Of a stretch of DNA of 38,949 nucleotides, positions 23,251 to 31,656 are shown piece after piece; positions within the stretch are counted from its first letter, which is position 1; every line of letters starts with the position of its first letter. Under the pieces are notes generated by a model. It was not told the DNA's origin. It saw nothing but the letters and a program-made list of their open reading frames with translations, and searched no databases. The DNA is from Candidatus Moraniibacteriota bacterium (GTDB lineage Bacteria > Patescibacteriota > Minisyncoccia > Moranbacterales > UBA2206), in NCBI GenBank assembly GCA_030679985.1, contig JAUXSI010000003.1, forward strand, positions 1-38,949, written 5' to 3'. The position numbers and the translations under genes were made by a program.

Positions 23251-24768
23251 ATGGAAATCATAATTGGCGTTTTAAGTCTGGCTATCGGGGCATCTTCCGG
23301 CTACTACATACGGCAGGTCATCGCTAAAAATCAATTAGATACGGCGGAGGCCAAGGCCTCGAAAGTCATTGAAGAATCTGAAAAAAAGGCGCAAGAAGTC
23401 GTTATCGAGGCGAAAAGCAAGGCAGTAAATATTCTTGAGGAAGCGAAAAAGAAGGAGCTTGACAGGGAAAAGCAAATAATGCGCTTGGAAGAGCGCTTAG
23501 AAAAAAGAGAAACCACTCTTGATAGCAAGATGGATGAGATTGAGCGTGGGCGGGCGATGCTTGAGAAAAAGGCTGAAGAAATCAGGCAGATTCGCAAAGA
23601 AGTCGAGGAAACGCGCAATCAGGAATTAAAAAGACTGGAAAAAATAGCCGGACTTTCCAAAGATGAGGCGAAAAAAGTCCTTTTGCAGTTGACTGAGGAA
23701 GAGAACCGGGACGTCATCGCGAAAAAAATCAGGGATATGGAGGCGGTCGGACAGGAAGAATTGAATAAAAAGGCCAAAGACATAATGACTTCGGCGATCC
23801 AGAAATACGCCGGCTCCCATTCGGCGGACGTGACGACCAGCACGGTCAGCATCCCTTCCGACGAGGTCAAGGGGCGGATCATCGGACGCGAAGGACGGAA
23901 CATCAAGGCGCTTGAGAGGTTGACCGGAATCGAGATTATCGTCGATGACACTCCGGAAGCGATCGTGATTTCCGGATTTGATCCGATCAGGCGGGAAATC
24001 GCCAAAATCGCCATTGAAAAATTGGTCGGCGATGGACGGATCCATCCGACCAAGATTGAGGAGGCGGTGGAGTTCGCCAAACAAGAAATCAACAATAAGA
24101 TACGGGAAGCTGGCGAAGCGGCCGCATATGACGTGGGCGTGGCGGGCCTGGAGCCGAAGCTCATCCAGATTCTAGGCCGCTTGCGCTACCGGACAAGTTA
24201 TGGACAGAACGCGCTCCTGCATTCCTTGGAAGTGGCGCATTTGTCCGGTGCCCTGGCTTCGGAATTGGGTGCGGATGTTTCAATCGCCAAGAAAGCCGGA
24301 TTATTGCATGACATCGGCAAAGCTATCGATCATGAAGTCGAGGGCACCCATGTTGAAATCGGCATCAAAATCCTGCAGAAATTCAATATCGGCAAGGACA
24401 TTATCGATGCGATGAAGCCGCATCACGAAGACTATCCGTTTGAAAGCCCGGAATCGATGATAATCGCGGCGGCAGACGCTATTTCCGCCAGCCGTCCAGG
24501 CGCGCGCAAGGACACTTTGGAAAATTATTTGAAAAGACTGGGCGAATTGGAAGATGTGGTCAATTCGTTTGAGGAAGTGGAGAAGAGCTACGCGATCCAA
24601 GCCGGAAGGGAAATCAGGGTTTTTGTCCGGCCGGATAAGATCGATGATCTTGGCGCGATAAAATTGGCGCGGGCTATCGCGGATAAAATAGAGAAGGAAC
24701 TCAAATATCCGGGCGAGATCAAAGTCAATGTCATCCGTGAAACGCGGGCGATGGAAGTGGCCCGATAA
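23251..24768 (+). CDS. rny: Ribonuclease Y
   Basis: 505 residues. RNase Y is a membrane-anchored endoribonuclease that starts mRNA decay. An N-terminal membrane helix (about 3-22) leads into a long coiled coil (about 30-180, Lys/Glu heptads), a KH domain with GRIIGREGRNIKALE (208-222), the HD domain with LLHDIGK (H353-D354) and a C-terminal domain. All are complete. The ATG has no SD. It is preceded by an unusually long structured leader, which could allow feedback control by the enzyme itself. Confidence 0.96.
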   Translation: MEIIIGVLSLAIGASSGYYIRQVIAKNQLDTAEAKASKVIEESEKKAQEVVIEAKSKAVNILEEAKKKELDREKQIMRLEERLEKRETTLDSKMDEIERGRAMLEKKAEEIRQIRKEVEETRNQELKRLEKIAGLSKDEAKKVLLQLTEEENRDVIAKKIRDMEAVGQEELNKKAKDIMTSAIQKYAGSHSADVTTSTVSIPSDEVKGRIIGREGRNIKALERLTGIEIIVDDTPEAIVISGFDPIRREIAKIAIEKLVGDGRIHPTKIEEAVEFAKQEINNKIREAGEAAAYDVGVAGLEPKLIQILGRLRYRTSYGQNALLHSLEVAHLSGALASELGADVSIAKKAGLLHDIGKAIDHEVEGTHVEIGIKILQKFNIGKDIIDAMKPHHEDYPFESPESMIIAAADAISASRPGARKDTLENYLKRLGELEDVVNSFEEVEKSYAIQAGREIRVFVRPDKIDDLGAIKLARAIADKIEKELKYPGEIKVNVIRETRAMEVAR

Positions 24769-24784
24769 GGGGGTTTGCCGACTA

Positions 24785-24814
24785 TTGCTTTATTTGAAAC
24801 AAAAAGAGTATAAT
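24785..24814 (+). promoter_or_regulatory. Promoter of the HU gene
   Basis: TTGCTT (24785-24790), 18-nt spacer, TATAAT (24809-24814). The leader is about 95 nt. Confidence 0.65.
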
Positions 24815-24857
24815 AGACTAAGTGAATCGCTTAGATTAAGCGGAGCTAAATAAATAA

Positions 24858-24890
24858 ATCCCACAAACCCGCCCGTAGCGGGAATGGGAT
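24858..24890 (+). promoter_or_regulatory. Nested hairpin in the HU leader
   Basis: ATCCCA/TGGGAT encloses CCCGC/GCGGG. An upstream CTAAG/CTTAG stem lies near 24816-24835. The hairpin ends about 14 nt before the ribosome site and has no T-run, so it may stabilise the mRNA or modulate translation. Confidence 0.4.
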
Positions 24891-24914
24891 AAACTAGAGA
24901 GGCAGGTGAGAATT

Positions 24915-25196
24915 ATGATAAATGTAAACAAGGATGCTTTGGTTTCCGCTATCGCGGCAAAAACTGAGCAATCCAAGAAAGACATTGAAATGGTCATCGA
25001 CACGATGGTGGAAGAGATAACCAAATCTTTGCAAGCTGGCAACAAGGTTACATTGACCGGATTTGGAACTTTCAAAGTTTCAGCCCGCGCGGCCAGAATT
25101 GGTATCAATCCTCAAACCAAAGCCTCGATTGAAATTCCTGCGATGACCGTACCGAAATTCACCGCTGGAAAAGCGTTGAAAGAAGCTGTGAAATAA
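24915..25196 (+). CDS. hup: HU-family DNA-binding protein
   Basis: 93 residues from the ATG at 24915, the usual HU length (an in-frame GTG at 24906 would add three residues). HU bends DNA and compacts the nucleoid as a dimer. MINVNKDALVSAIAAKTEQS is the N-terminal helical dimer region and VTLTGFGTFKVSARAARIGI the signature, followed by the beta-arm NPQTKASIEIPAMTVPKFTAG with its conserved Pro. An AGGTGAG ribosome site precedes the ATG. It is monocistronic between its own promoter and terminator. Confidence 0.95.
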   Translation: MINVNKDALVSAIAAKTEQSKKDIEMVIDTMVEEITKSLQAGNKVTLTGFGTFKVSARAARIGINPQTKASIEIPAMTVPKFTAGKALKEAVK

Positions 25197-25249
25197 TCAT
25201 CTTTCGAATAAACCTTTTCTTTGCTATTATATTGGAAAGAGATGGCGAT

Positions 25250-25278
25250 AAAATCCTCCTGAACGGAGGATTTTATTT
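25250..25278 (+). terminator. Terminator of the HU gene
   Basis: AAAATCCTCC (25250-25259) pairs with GGAGGATTTT (25265-25274), then ATTTTG. Just beyond, CCGGCGCGCGCCGG (25291-25304) is a perfect palindrome abutting the stop of the opposite gene. Confidence 0.85.
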
Positions 25279-25304
25279 TGGCGGCGATATCCGGCGCGCG
25301 CCGG

Positions 25305-26582
25305 TCATTTCCGGATAAATTTGAGATATATCACGTATTCTTTCGAGCGGGATCCGAACGATTCAAAAATCAGCGGCGGATCTTCTCTTCCGAGTTTTTC
25401 CGGCAAGTGCGGATAGAGGCTGGCTGAATTGTTCCCGGACGTTTCAAGCAAAGAAAATGTTCCCGAACTCGAATCGGCGACGCGGATTTTGCCATCCGGC
25501 GGATTTTCGTTAGGCAGGTTCGACGGTTCTTCCGACTCCATCCAAGCGATGCTTGATTTTCCATCATCATCAATTCCGATGCTTGGAAAAAATTGGTTTA
25601 TGCTGGAAGGGGCGACGGTGATTATTTCCGACCAAGCGCCGTTTTCCAAAGAGCGATAAACGATTTGGGAATATCCGGAAGCGTCCTGCGATCTCCAGGC
25701 GATATGCAATTTACCGTTCGGACCTAGCGCCGCGCTGACATGCCTGGAATCGGAAACGGGATCGGAAACGGCTTGCCAGCCGTTCCATGATTCCCCGCTA
25801 TCGTCCGACCAGCCATGCTGGATTTGTTGCCGGTCATCGCTGTTGCCGAAAGAAGAATACATCAATAAGTGCAACCGACCGGATCGTTCCTGCACGATTG
25901 TCGGCCGCGATTGCGTATTATCAGGGGTTGTCCGGACGTTTTTCCAGTGGATCCACGTCGCGCCTCCGTCATCCGAGCGGGAAAATTTTATCTGCTGTTT
26001 CGGGTGGTTGGCGTCTTTCCCTTCCCAGACTGCGAACAGCACGTCATTGTCGCCGACCAGGAGGTGGGGATGTTCCTGCCAATAATCTTCGCCGCCATAG
26101 CCGTCTACCGGCGCGATATTTTTCCAGGATGACCACGTCGCGCCTCCGTCAATCGAGCGGGAATATTTGATCTGGCGGTTGTCGATCTCACTGTCCGAAT
26201 CAGCACCATACCATATGACATGGACGCGGTCTTTGGAATCGATGTCGATAGAAGGCACTCGTTGGTCGGATTTTTTGCCGACTGCGGCGATCGGCACATC
26301 TGTCCCGGAAGCCAGCCATTCGTTTTTTTGCCGGCTTATTTTGGCTACGAATATCTCTGATTTGCCCCGGTATTTTTTCCGGTAAGCCGCAAAAATATTA
26401 CCAGCGGAGTCGACAGCGATCTTTCTTTGTCCGGAATATCCCAGCCCTCTCAGATCTTCGGTCGCGTCGATCCGTACTTCGGTTTCCTGGGCTGTTTTAC
26501 GCAAAGCGTAGATTAAAACCGCGGACAAAAACGATGCCGACAACAGGGTGACTATCAAGGATGTTTTTAGATGGGGACGCAT
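25305..26582 (-). CDS. Membrane-anchored Asp-box (BNR/sialidase-like) repeat protein
   Basis: 425 residues. An N-terminal helix (about 8-27) anchors it, and the rest should be extracytoplasmic. Asp-box motifs SRSIDGGATW (141-150), SRSDDGGATW (201-210) and a degenerate SDDSGESW (about 259-266) alternate with strands such as RVHVIWYGA, VLFAVWEGK and KLHIAWRSQ, giving a six-bladed beta-propeller like sialidases and BNR proteins. The sialidase active-site Arg triad cannot be confirmed, so a binding role is as likely as catalysis. Its start is 6 nt after the polymerase-epimerase fusion, so it is the third gene of the polyuronate operon. Confidence 0.75.
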   Translation of the reverse strand: MRPHLKTSLIVTLLSASFLSAVLIYALRKTAQETEVRIDATEDLRGLGYSGQRKIAVDSAGNIFAAYRKKYRGKSEIFVAKISRQKNEWLASGTDVPIAAVGKKSDQRVPSIDIDSKDRVHVIWYGADSDSEIDNRQIKYSRSIDGGATWSSWKNIAPVDGYGGEDYWQEHPHLLVGDNDVLFAVWEGKDANHPKQQIKFSRSDDGGATWIHWKNVRTTPDNTQSRPTIVQERSGRLHLLMYSSFGNSDDRQQIQHGWSDDSGESWNGWQAVSDPVSDSRHVSAALGPNGKLHIAWRSQDASGYSQIVYRSLENGAWSEIITVAPSSINQFFPSIGIDDDGKSSIAWMESEEPSNLPNENPPDGKIRVADSSSGTFSLLETSGNNSASLYPHLPEKLGREDPPLIFESFGSRSKEYVIYLKFIRK

Positions 26583-26588
26583 AGCGGA

Positions 26589-29342
26589 TCATTTATTGGT
26601 TATGTGCGCATCTTTTTTATTTTCAAAAGGTTTGAGGTTGTTGTAGAACGTGTTTTCCGAAGCGTTCTGGAGCGAAATCCCCAGTCCGTTATTTTTGACC
26701 GTGTTGTTTATTAGGGTATTTCCACGCGCTTCCTGGTAGAGATGGAAACCGCTTGCGTTGGATAATATTCGGTTGTTTTCGAGATAGTTGGCGGAAGAGT
26801 CGCGGTTTATCCGGATGCCTTGTTTGTTGCCGTAAAGGTTGTTCGCTAAGACGATATTGTTATTTGATTCGTAAATCGCAAGACCATCCGTATTTTGGTA
26901 GGCGGTGTTGTCGATTACGATATTGCGGTCGGACAGCTTGTGCAACATTATGCCGTGGAGCCGGTTTTGGAAGGATATGTTTTCGGAAATAGTGTTGTTA
27001 TAGCATCTCTTGGAAAGTATTATGCCGTGCGTGCCGTTGCTGAAAGTGCGGTTGCGGCTGATCAACATATTGTTGGAATCATCGTGCGGGTCGATGCCAT
27101 ATCGGATATTGTTGAACACTTGATTATCCTTGATGACGGCTCCGGTGACGCCGAAAGTATAGATACCGAAATAATTATCATGGATGGAGCTGTTGATTAC
27201 TGAACCGGTCAAAAGATTATCTTTGAATTTCCCGCTGGTTATTTTCCAAGACAGTCCGTATGATCCGCCGAAAGGACCTCCCCGCCTAGGCAAGCCTTCA
27301 TAACCCAAATAGGCTATTTCCGAATCGATGATATCCATCCGCCCGCTGCCTTTGGCGACTATGTGGCTGCGTCCGGTCGCATATTCGATATCCGGCGCTC
27401 CCTTGTTTTCATCCCACGAGGTGATTTTTATGCCTGAGATGAGGATGTTGCCGCCTTGGGAGCGGATCCAAATATGTCCGGCATCATCGCTTTTGAGTTT
27501 GAGATAATCCGCCTCGCGCTGATCCAAAACCAGGGTGACATTTTTTCCGATGTAAAGATTGGAGCGCAGGATCCATTCGCCTGGGCCGGTTTCCTCCAGC
27601 GGTACGGAATTATCCAACAACGCCCGTCGGATTTTGGACAAGGTGACGACGCTTCCGGCATTTTTCACGTGGATCGTGTTGGATTGCGCGTTGAAAAATA
27701 TGACAGGCGGTTGGCGGAAGTTCCGACTGTCCAAGAGTATGTCCGGGTCGAGGGGGTTTTGCAATTCCCTAACCGGAACCATTATTTTTCTACCAGCCGG
27801 GATGAGATTAGGATTGGCGATGGGCGCATTATGTTCATAGGTGATCGTGGATATCGAGCCGATATTGAATTTGTTCCGCAATAAGCCCAATGAGTCTCCC
27901 GGTTGTATCGTGTAAAAACCATACGCGTCGCCGGATATTCTAGCAAGAATAGCTTCCTTTTTTTGAAGTATCTCAAAGGTAGGGATTGAATCCAGTTCTG
28001 GGGATTGGGCGGAGGTTGCCCCGTTTTCCTTGGAAAGAGCCGGCTGGTATAAATTTTTTTGCGAATAAAGAGAAACTGCGCTGAAATATCCAGCCAGGAT
28101 GAAAAATAACCCTAAATAGGCGGCCATCTTTTTTAGCGGGGAAACTTTTTTCAAGCGGCTATCATCCCAACGGGTAATCCAACCTTGTTGGCCTACGGTC
28201 AGGAGGGCATATATCTTGATTACGGCCGAAACGAATGTGAACAGTACATAATGGGGCATAATCAGGATGTCGTCGGGATATTTTTTCAGATGCCCGTAAA
28301 TTTTGATGGAACGGCTTATGATCCACCAAGCCAGAAAAATCGGAATGATTTGCCAATATCCGCGGCTTATGGCTACGAAAAAATAAACAGGACCCAAAAG
28401 CAACGTGAAGGGCTGGAAAAACCGGTCGATCATATGGAACGCCAGGATTTTGTTTCTTCTCCATACCCAACTTTCCGACAAGGTTTTCAGGTCGGAGCGC
28501 CAGCTATTCCGGTTCCAGCGGACGAATTGTTTTAGGAATGGGGAAATTTCCCCGAAGCCGGGTGTGGAGACTACGGCGTCCTGGACGTATCTGACTTTCC
28601 ACCCGGCCTTTTGGACCAGGCGGGTGAGGGTCTTATCATCTCCGCTGATGACGTTTTGTCCGAGGAATTTTTCTTCTACCAATTCATCGGTATGTTGGAT
28701 GATTGCGGATCTGCGATAAACCGCCGTCCGGCCGGACAAACAAGTCAGGGCGTCTCCGAACGCGGCCAAAAATGGCATCTCGTTGAGATAACGATTGTCC
28801 AGATGTATCTGAAAGAGTTTTTTGGACAGGGTGTCTGGCACGTAAACGTTTTGGCGGGTGGCGACTCCGCCGACTTTCGGGTCGGAAAAGGGGCGCAGTA
28901 CCTTGCTTTTGATCGGTTCGGTCCAGATGGTATCGCTGTCGACCAGAGCTACGAATTCCGTTGTTGCCAGCTTGATCCCGTCCGCTAAAGCCGGACGTTT
29001 CCCCGGCTTTGAAGTGATCAGAAGTTTGGCAGTCGCGTTTTTTTCGGCGAATTTCCGGAATATCCCGATACAATCCTTATCCGAGTGGTCGATTACGGCG
29101 ATCAACTCATCAGGATTCCCGTTCAATTGCCAGAAATACAGAGCCGCTTCGAATACCGCGGGCTTTTCGTTGTAAACAGGAACGATTATCGCAAGCGTTC
29201 CCTCGCGGAGCTGTCCATCCGGCAACCGATAAAAGAGAGCGATGATTTTTTTGAGCAACCAAACCGACCATCTCCAAATGCCGATTATTCCAAGGGGAAC
29301 AAGGAATAACGCCAAGTCGCCGTACTGTTTGATTTCCTCCAT
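26589..29342 (-). CDS. Fused GT2 polysaccharide synthase - LysM - mannuronan C5-epimerase-like protein
   Basis: 917 residues. After a membrane helix (about 10-35) a GT2 domain (about 48-300) shows DSD (135-137), SGDD (233-236) and Q272-F-V-R275-W276, the processive-synthase signatures of hyaluronan synthase and Alg8. Further membrane helices lie at about 309-345, 362-384 and 406-424, with GWITR (387-391) before the last. A LysM domain (about 476-524, YTIQPGDSL to IPAGRKIMVPV) and a right-handed beta-helix (about 540-905) follow. The helix holds YGIDPHD (748-754), the catalytic signature of AlgG/AlgE mannuronan C5-epimerases, then THGIILSKRC. I infer that one protein polymerises, exports and epimerises an alginate-like chain. 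Epimerase specificity is not proven. Confidence 0.85.
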   Translation of the reverse strand: MEEIKQYGDLALFLVPLGIIGIWRWSVWLLKKIIALFYRLPDGQLREGTLAIIVPVYNEKPAVFEAALYFWQLNGNPDELIAVIDHSDKDCIGIFRKFAEKNATAKLLITSKPGKRPALADGIKLATTEFVALVDSDTIWTEPIKSKVLRPFSDPKVGGVATRQNVYVPDTLSKKLFQIHLDNRYLNEMPFLAAFGDALTCLSGRTAVYRRSAIIQHTDELVEEKFLGQNVISGDDKTLTRLVQKAGWKVRYVQDAVVSTPGFGEISPFLKQFVRWNRNSWRSDLKTLSESWVWRRNKILAFHMIDRFFQPFTLLLGPVYFFVAISRGYWQIIPIFLAWWIISRSIKIYGHLKKYPDDILIMPHYVLFTFVSAVIKIYALLTVGQQGWITRWDDSRLKKVSPLKKMAAYLGLFFILAGYFSAVSLYSQKNLYQPALSKENGATSAQSPELDSIPTFEILQKKEAILARISGDAYGFYTIQPGDSLGLLRNKFNIGSISTITYEHNAPIANPNLIPAGRKIMVPVRELQNPLDPDILLDSRNFRQPPVIFFNAQSNTIHVKNAGSVVTLSKIRRALLDNSVPLEETGPGEWILRSNLYIGKNVTLVLDQREADYLKLKSDDAGHIWIRSQGGNILISGIKITSWDENKGAPDIEYATGRSHIVAKGSGRMDIIDSEIAYLGYEGLPRRGGPFGGSYGLSWKITSGKFKDNLLTGSVINSSIHDNYFGIYTFGVTGAVIKDNQVFNNIRYGIDPHDDSNNMLISRNRTFSNGTHGIILSKRCYNNTISENISFQNRLHGIMLHKLSDRNIVIDNTAYQNTDGLAIYESNNNIVLANNLYGNKQGIRINRDSSANYLENNRILSNASGFHLYQEARGNTLINNTVKNNGLGISLQNASENTFYNNLKPFENKKDAHITNK

Positions 29343-29351
29343 ATGTTTTAT

Positions 29352-30323
29352 TTAATAATTCGCAAAAGAAGGGCTGTACTTTTTGGAATACAGGCGCTTG
29401 GGTTCGTTGAGCGTCTGGATCTTTTTGAGGCTGTCATTTTCCAAAGATCCTTTCAACAAATCATTTGTCCGGATAACCCCTTTCAGCACGGGCAGTTCGA
29501 AATCCAATTCTTCCGAAGTCCAATTGAGAAAGGCCATAGTGTCTTTAGGCAGGCATGATCCGCTGAAGGGGCCGAAATTCCTGGTTCCGTATTCCGGATT
29601 CCACATCGCTTCCGCGCTTTTCAAAACCGTCTTGAAAACCAGGTCCGAGTTGAGTTGCAGCCGGTCTCCAACCATCCGCATCTCATTGAAAAAAGATATT
29701 TTGGTAGCGTTGAGCAGGTTGTGCACATATTTCATCATTTCGGCTTCCTTAAGTGACATATGATAAATCGGCGCATCGAAATCTTCATACACCTTGCCAA
29801 GCAACAGTCCGGAAAGTTCATCGTCGGCTCCGATAACGACGACCCAGGGGTGGGCATAATCTTCGTCCGCGCTGATTTCACGGAGAAATTCCGGATTCAT
29901 GCAAACGCCGAAATCCTCCGTAACTTTTTTTCCGGAAAATTTTTCCAAGATGGGGATGAGTTTTTTTTCGATAGTCCCGGGCGGAACCGTGCTGCGGATG
30001 ACCACCAAAGGGAAATCGGCCGTCGTTTTCCGCAGCGCTTTGCCGACTTCTTTGGCGGCCGCTTCGATATGGCGCAAAACCACATGTCGCCGTACGGTCG
30101 GAGTCCATACGCTCAGCATGAAAATGTCAAAATCATCGTCGGTTTCGGCGATGGTCTCGATGTGGCGGGCGGCATAGCCAGCGCTAGCCAGGTTATTGAT
30201 GACCTTCGCCTGTACGTCGAAAAAAACAACCTTATGGCCTTTTTGCAGCATCCCTTTGCCAGTGGCTCGGCCGACAAAACCGCTGCCGACGACGGCGATC
30301 CTTTTGGAAAGTTGCTTTTTCAT
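29352..30323 (-). CDS. UDP-glucose/GDP-mannose 6-dehydrogenase family protein, C-terminal domain missing
   Basis: 323 residues from the ATG at 30323 (MKKQLSKRIAVVGSGFVGRA); a GTG at 30362 would add 13 without a ribosome site. The NAD-binding Rossmann motif VGSGFVGRATG, STVPPGT, MNPEFLREISA and the catalytic GSCLPKD (Cys257) are present. Enzymes of this family oxidise UDP-glucose to UDP-glucuronate or GDP-mannose to GDP-mannuronate. The usual C-terminal nucleotide-sugar-binding domain of about 120 residues is lacking; only 66 residues follow the Cys. It leads the operon, 9 nt from the synthase-epimerase gene, so GDP-mannuronate supply (AlgD-like) is inferred. Confidence 0.82.
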   Translation of the reverse strand: MKKQLSKRIAVVGSGFVGRATGKGMLQKGHKVVFFDVQAKVINNLASAGYAARHIETIAETDDDFDIFMLSVWTPTVRRHVVLRHIEAAAKEVGKALRKTTADFPLVVIRSTVPPGTIEKKLIPILEKFSGKKVTEDFGVCMNPEFLREISADEDYAHPWVVVIGADDELSGLLLGKVYEDFDAPIYHMSLKEAEMMKYVHNLLNATKISFFNEMRMVGDRLQLNSDLVFKTVLKSAEAMWNPEYGTRNFGPFSGSCLPKDTMAFLNWTSEELDFELPVLKGVIRTNDLLKGSLENDSLKKIQTLNEPKRLYSKKYSPSFANY

Positions 30324-30495
30324 ATGGTTGCTGGAACCTGTACGCAAGTACGTTTCCGTCACACGCCATAAAATCCCGTTACGACCCGCCGCTGAAGAAA
30401 TCGATTATGATCATATTGATTGACATAAGTTAGCGCGCTGTTTTTTCGTTTGGAATTTTAAAATCACATAACGAAACAAACTGGCTGACAGGCTC

Positions 30496-30525
30496 TTGTT
30501 AAAATTATTACCTCTTTAGTACAAT
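30496..30525 (+). promoter_or_regulatory. Possible upstream promoter of the PL7 lyase gene
   Basis: TTGTTA (30496-30501), 18-nt spacer, TACAAT (30520-30525). It lies in the 386-bp divergent region between dehydrogenase and lyase. I see no coding frame there; a TTTCGTT/AACGAAA inverted repeat lies at about 30455-30475. Confidence 0.4.
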
Positions 30526-30617
30526 CGCCAGCTTTTTTTATTTTCGAACCGGCTTATTTTATGCCGCCGGGAAGTCCTAGTCGGTTTTTGCTGATAAAAA
30601 ACGGCCAAAAACGGCGC

Positions 30618-30646
30618 TTGACATATTTTCCGGCCGGATTTATAAT
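30618..30646 (+). promoter_or_regulatory. Perfect-consensus promoter of the PL7 lyase gene
   Basis: TTGACA (30618-30623), 17-nt spacer, TATAAT (30641-30646). A TTGCGG/CCGCAA hairpin (about 30657-30678) lies in the leader. High expression is expected unless a repressor acts. Confidence 0.85.
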
Positions 30647-30709
30647 TTTGCCACCATTGCGGACGATTTTGCCCGCAAGGATCAGCCGATAATAAACAAT
30701 AAAAAAAAT

Positions 30710-31630
30710 ATGAAAAAAAATTTAAACATGTATCTGGCGTTACTTATGATCATCCTTCCGATCGGAGGATTTTTTTTGTATCAGAATTTTTTTACGGCGG
30801 GCGTGGCTGAAATCGCGGAGGCGAAAAAGAGCGTGTCGGACCAGAAAAGCGCGGATGCGCCCCTGACTGCGCAAGCCGAGCCGGAAACCGGACAAGGGGC
30901 CGAACAGGAAGCCGTGGACATCGAACCGGCTGTCGCCAATGAGGCGGCTGTCGTCCGGACTGGGTGCTCGTATCCTTCCCAAATCCTGGATCTGGCTGAG
31001 TGGAAACAGACTTTGCCGACCGGTTCTTCCAAAAAACCGGTTGAAATAAAACAAGCATCACTCGCATCGTACTCGCTGAATCCGTATTTTTTCCCGAACG
31101 CCACTTGTGACGGAGTGGTTTTCCGGGCACCGGTCAACGGGGTCACGACCAGCGGTTCCGGCTATCCCCGTTCCGAGTTGAGGGAAATGAAAGACGGCGG
31201 AAAAACTTTGGCGAGTTGGTCGACAAGCTCCGGCACGCACTCGATGTTTATCGACCAGGCGATTACCGCCGTGCCCAAGACCAAAAAACACGTGGTCGCC
31301 GGCCAGATCCACGACGCGGATGACGATGTCGTGGTCGTGCGTTTGGAATATCCCAAGCTTTTCGTGGATATCAACGGCAAGACCGGACCGACGCTGGATC
31401 CGAATTATACTTTAGGCAAAAGATTCACGGTCAAATTCGTGGCCGCCAACGGCCAGATCAAAATCTATTACAATGGCAGCGCAACTCCGGCTTATACGAT
31501 GGACAAAAAAAGTTCGGGGAACTATTTCAAGGCCGGCGCCTACACCCAATCCAATTGTTCCAAGGAAAAATCTTGCAGTGACAGCAATTTCGGAGAAGTG
31601 GTCATCCACAAGCTCACGGTGCAGCACTAA
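30710..31630 (+). CDS. Membrane-anchored PL7-family alginate lyase
   Basis: 306 residues. An N-terminal anchor (about 8-28) and a Ala/Glu-rich spacer (30-82) hold a PL7 jelly-roll catalytic domain (about 88-305) outside the membrane. All three PL7 signatures are present: RSELR (154-158), QIH (199-201) and YFKAGAYTQ (272-280), which supply the catalytic Arg, Gln, His and Tyr. Such enzymes cut alginate by beta-elimination. Two or more Cys pairs (for example C283 and C289) could form disulfides. It is divergent from the synthase operon and may trim or release the cell's own polymer, or attack foreign alginate. Confidence 0.9.
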   Translation: MKKNLNMYLALLMIILPIGGFFLYQNFFTAGVAEIAEAKKSVSDQKSADAPLTAQAEPETGQGAEQEAVDIEPAVANEAAVVRTGCSYPSQILDLAEWKQTLPTGSSKKPVEIKQASLASYSLNPYFFPNATCDGVVFRAPVNGVTTSGSGYPRSELREMKDGGKTLASWSTSSGTHSMFIDQAITAVPKTKKHVVAGQIHDADDDVVVVRLEYPKLFVDINGKTGPTLDPNYTLGKRFTVKFVAANGQIKIYYNGSATPAYTMDKKSSGNYFKAGAYTQSNCSKEKSCSDSNFGEVVIHKLTVQH

Positions 31631-31656
31631 TCGGATTTGTTGGGATGCGATAATAT

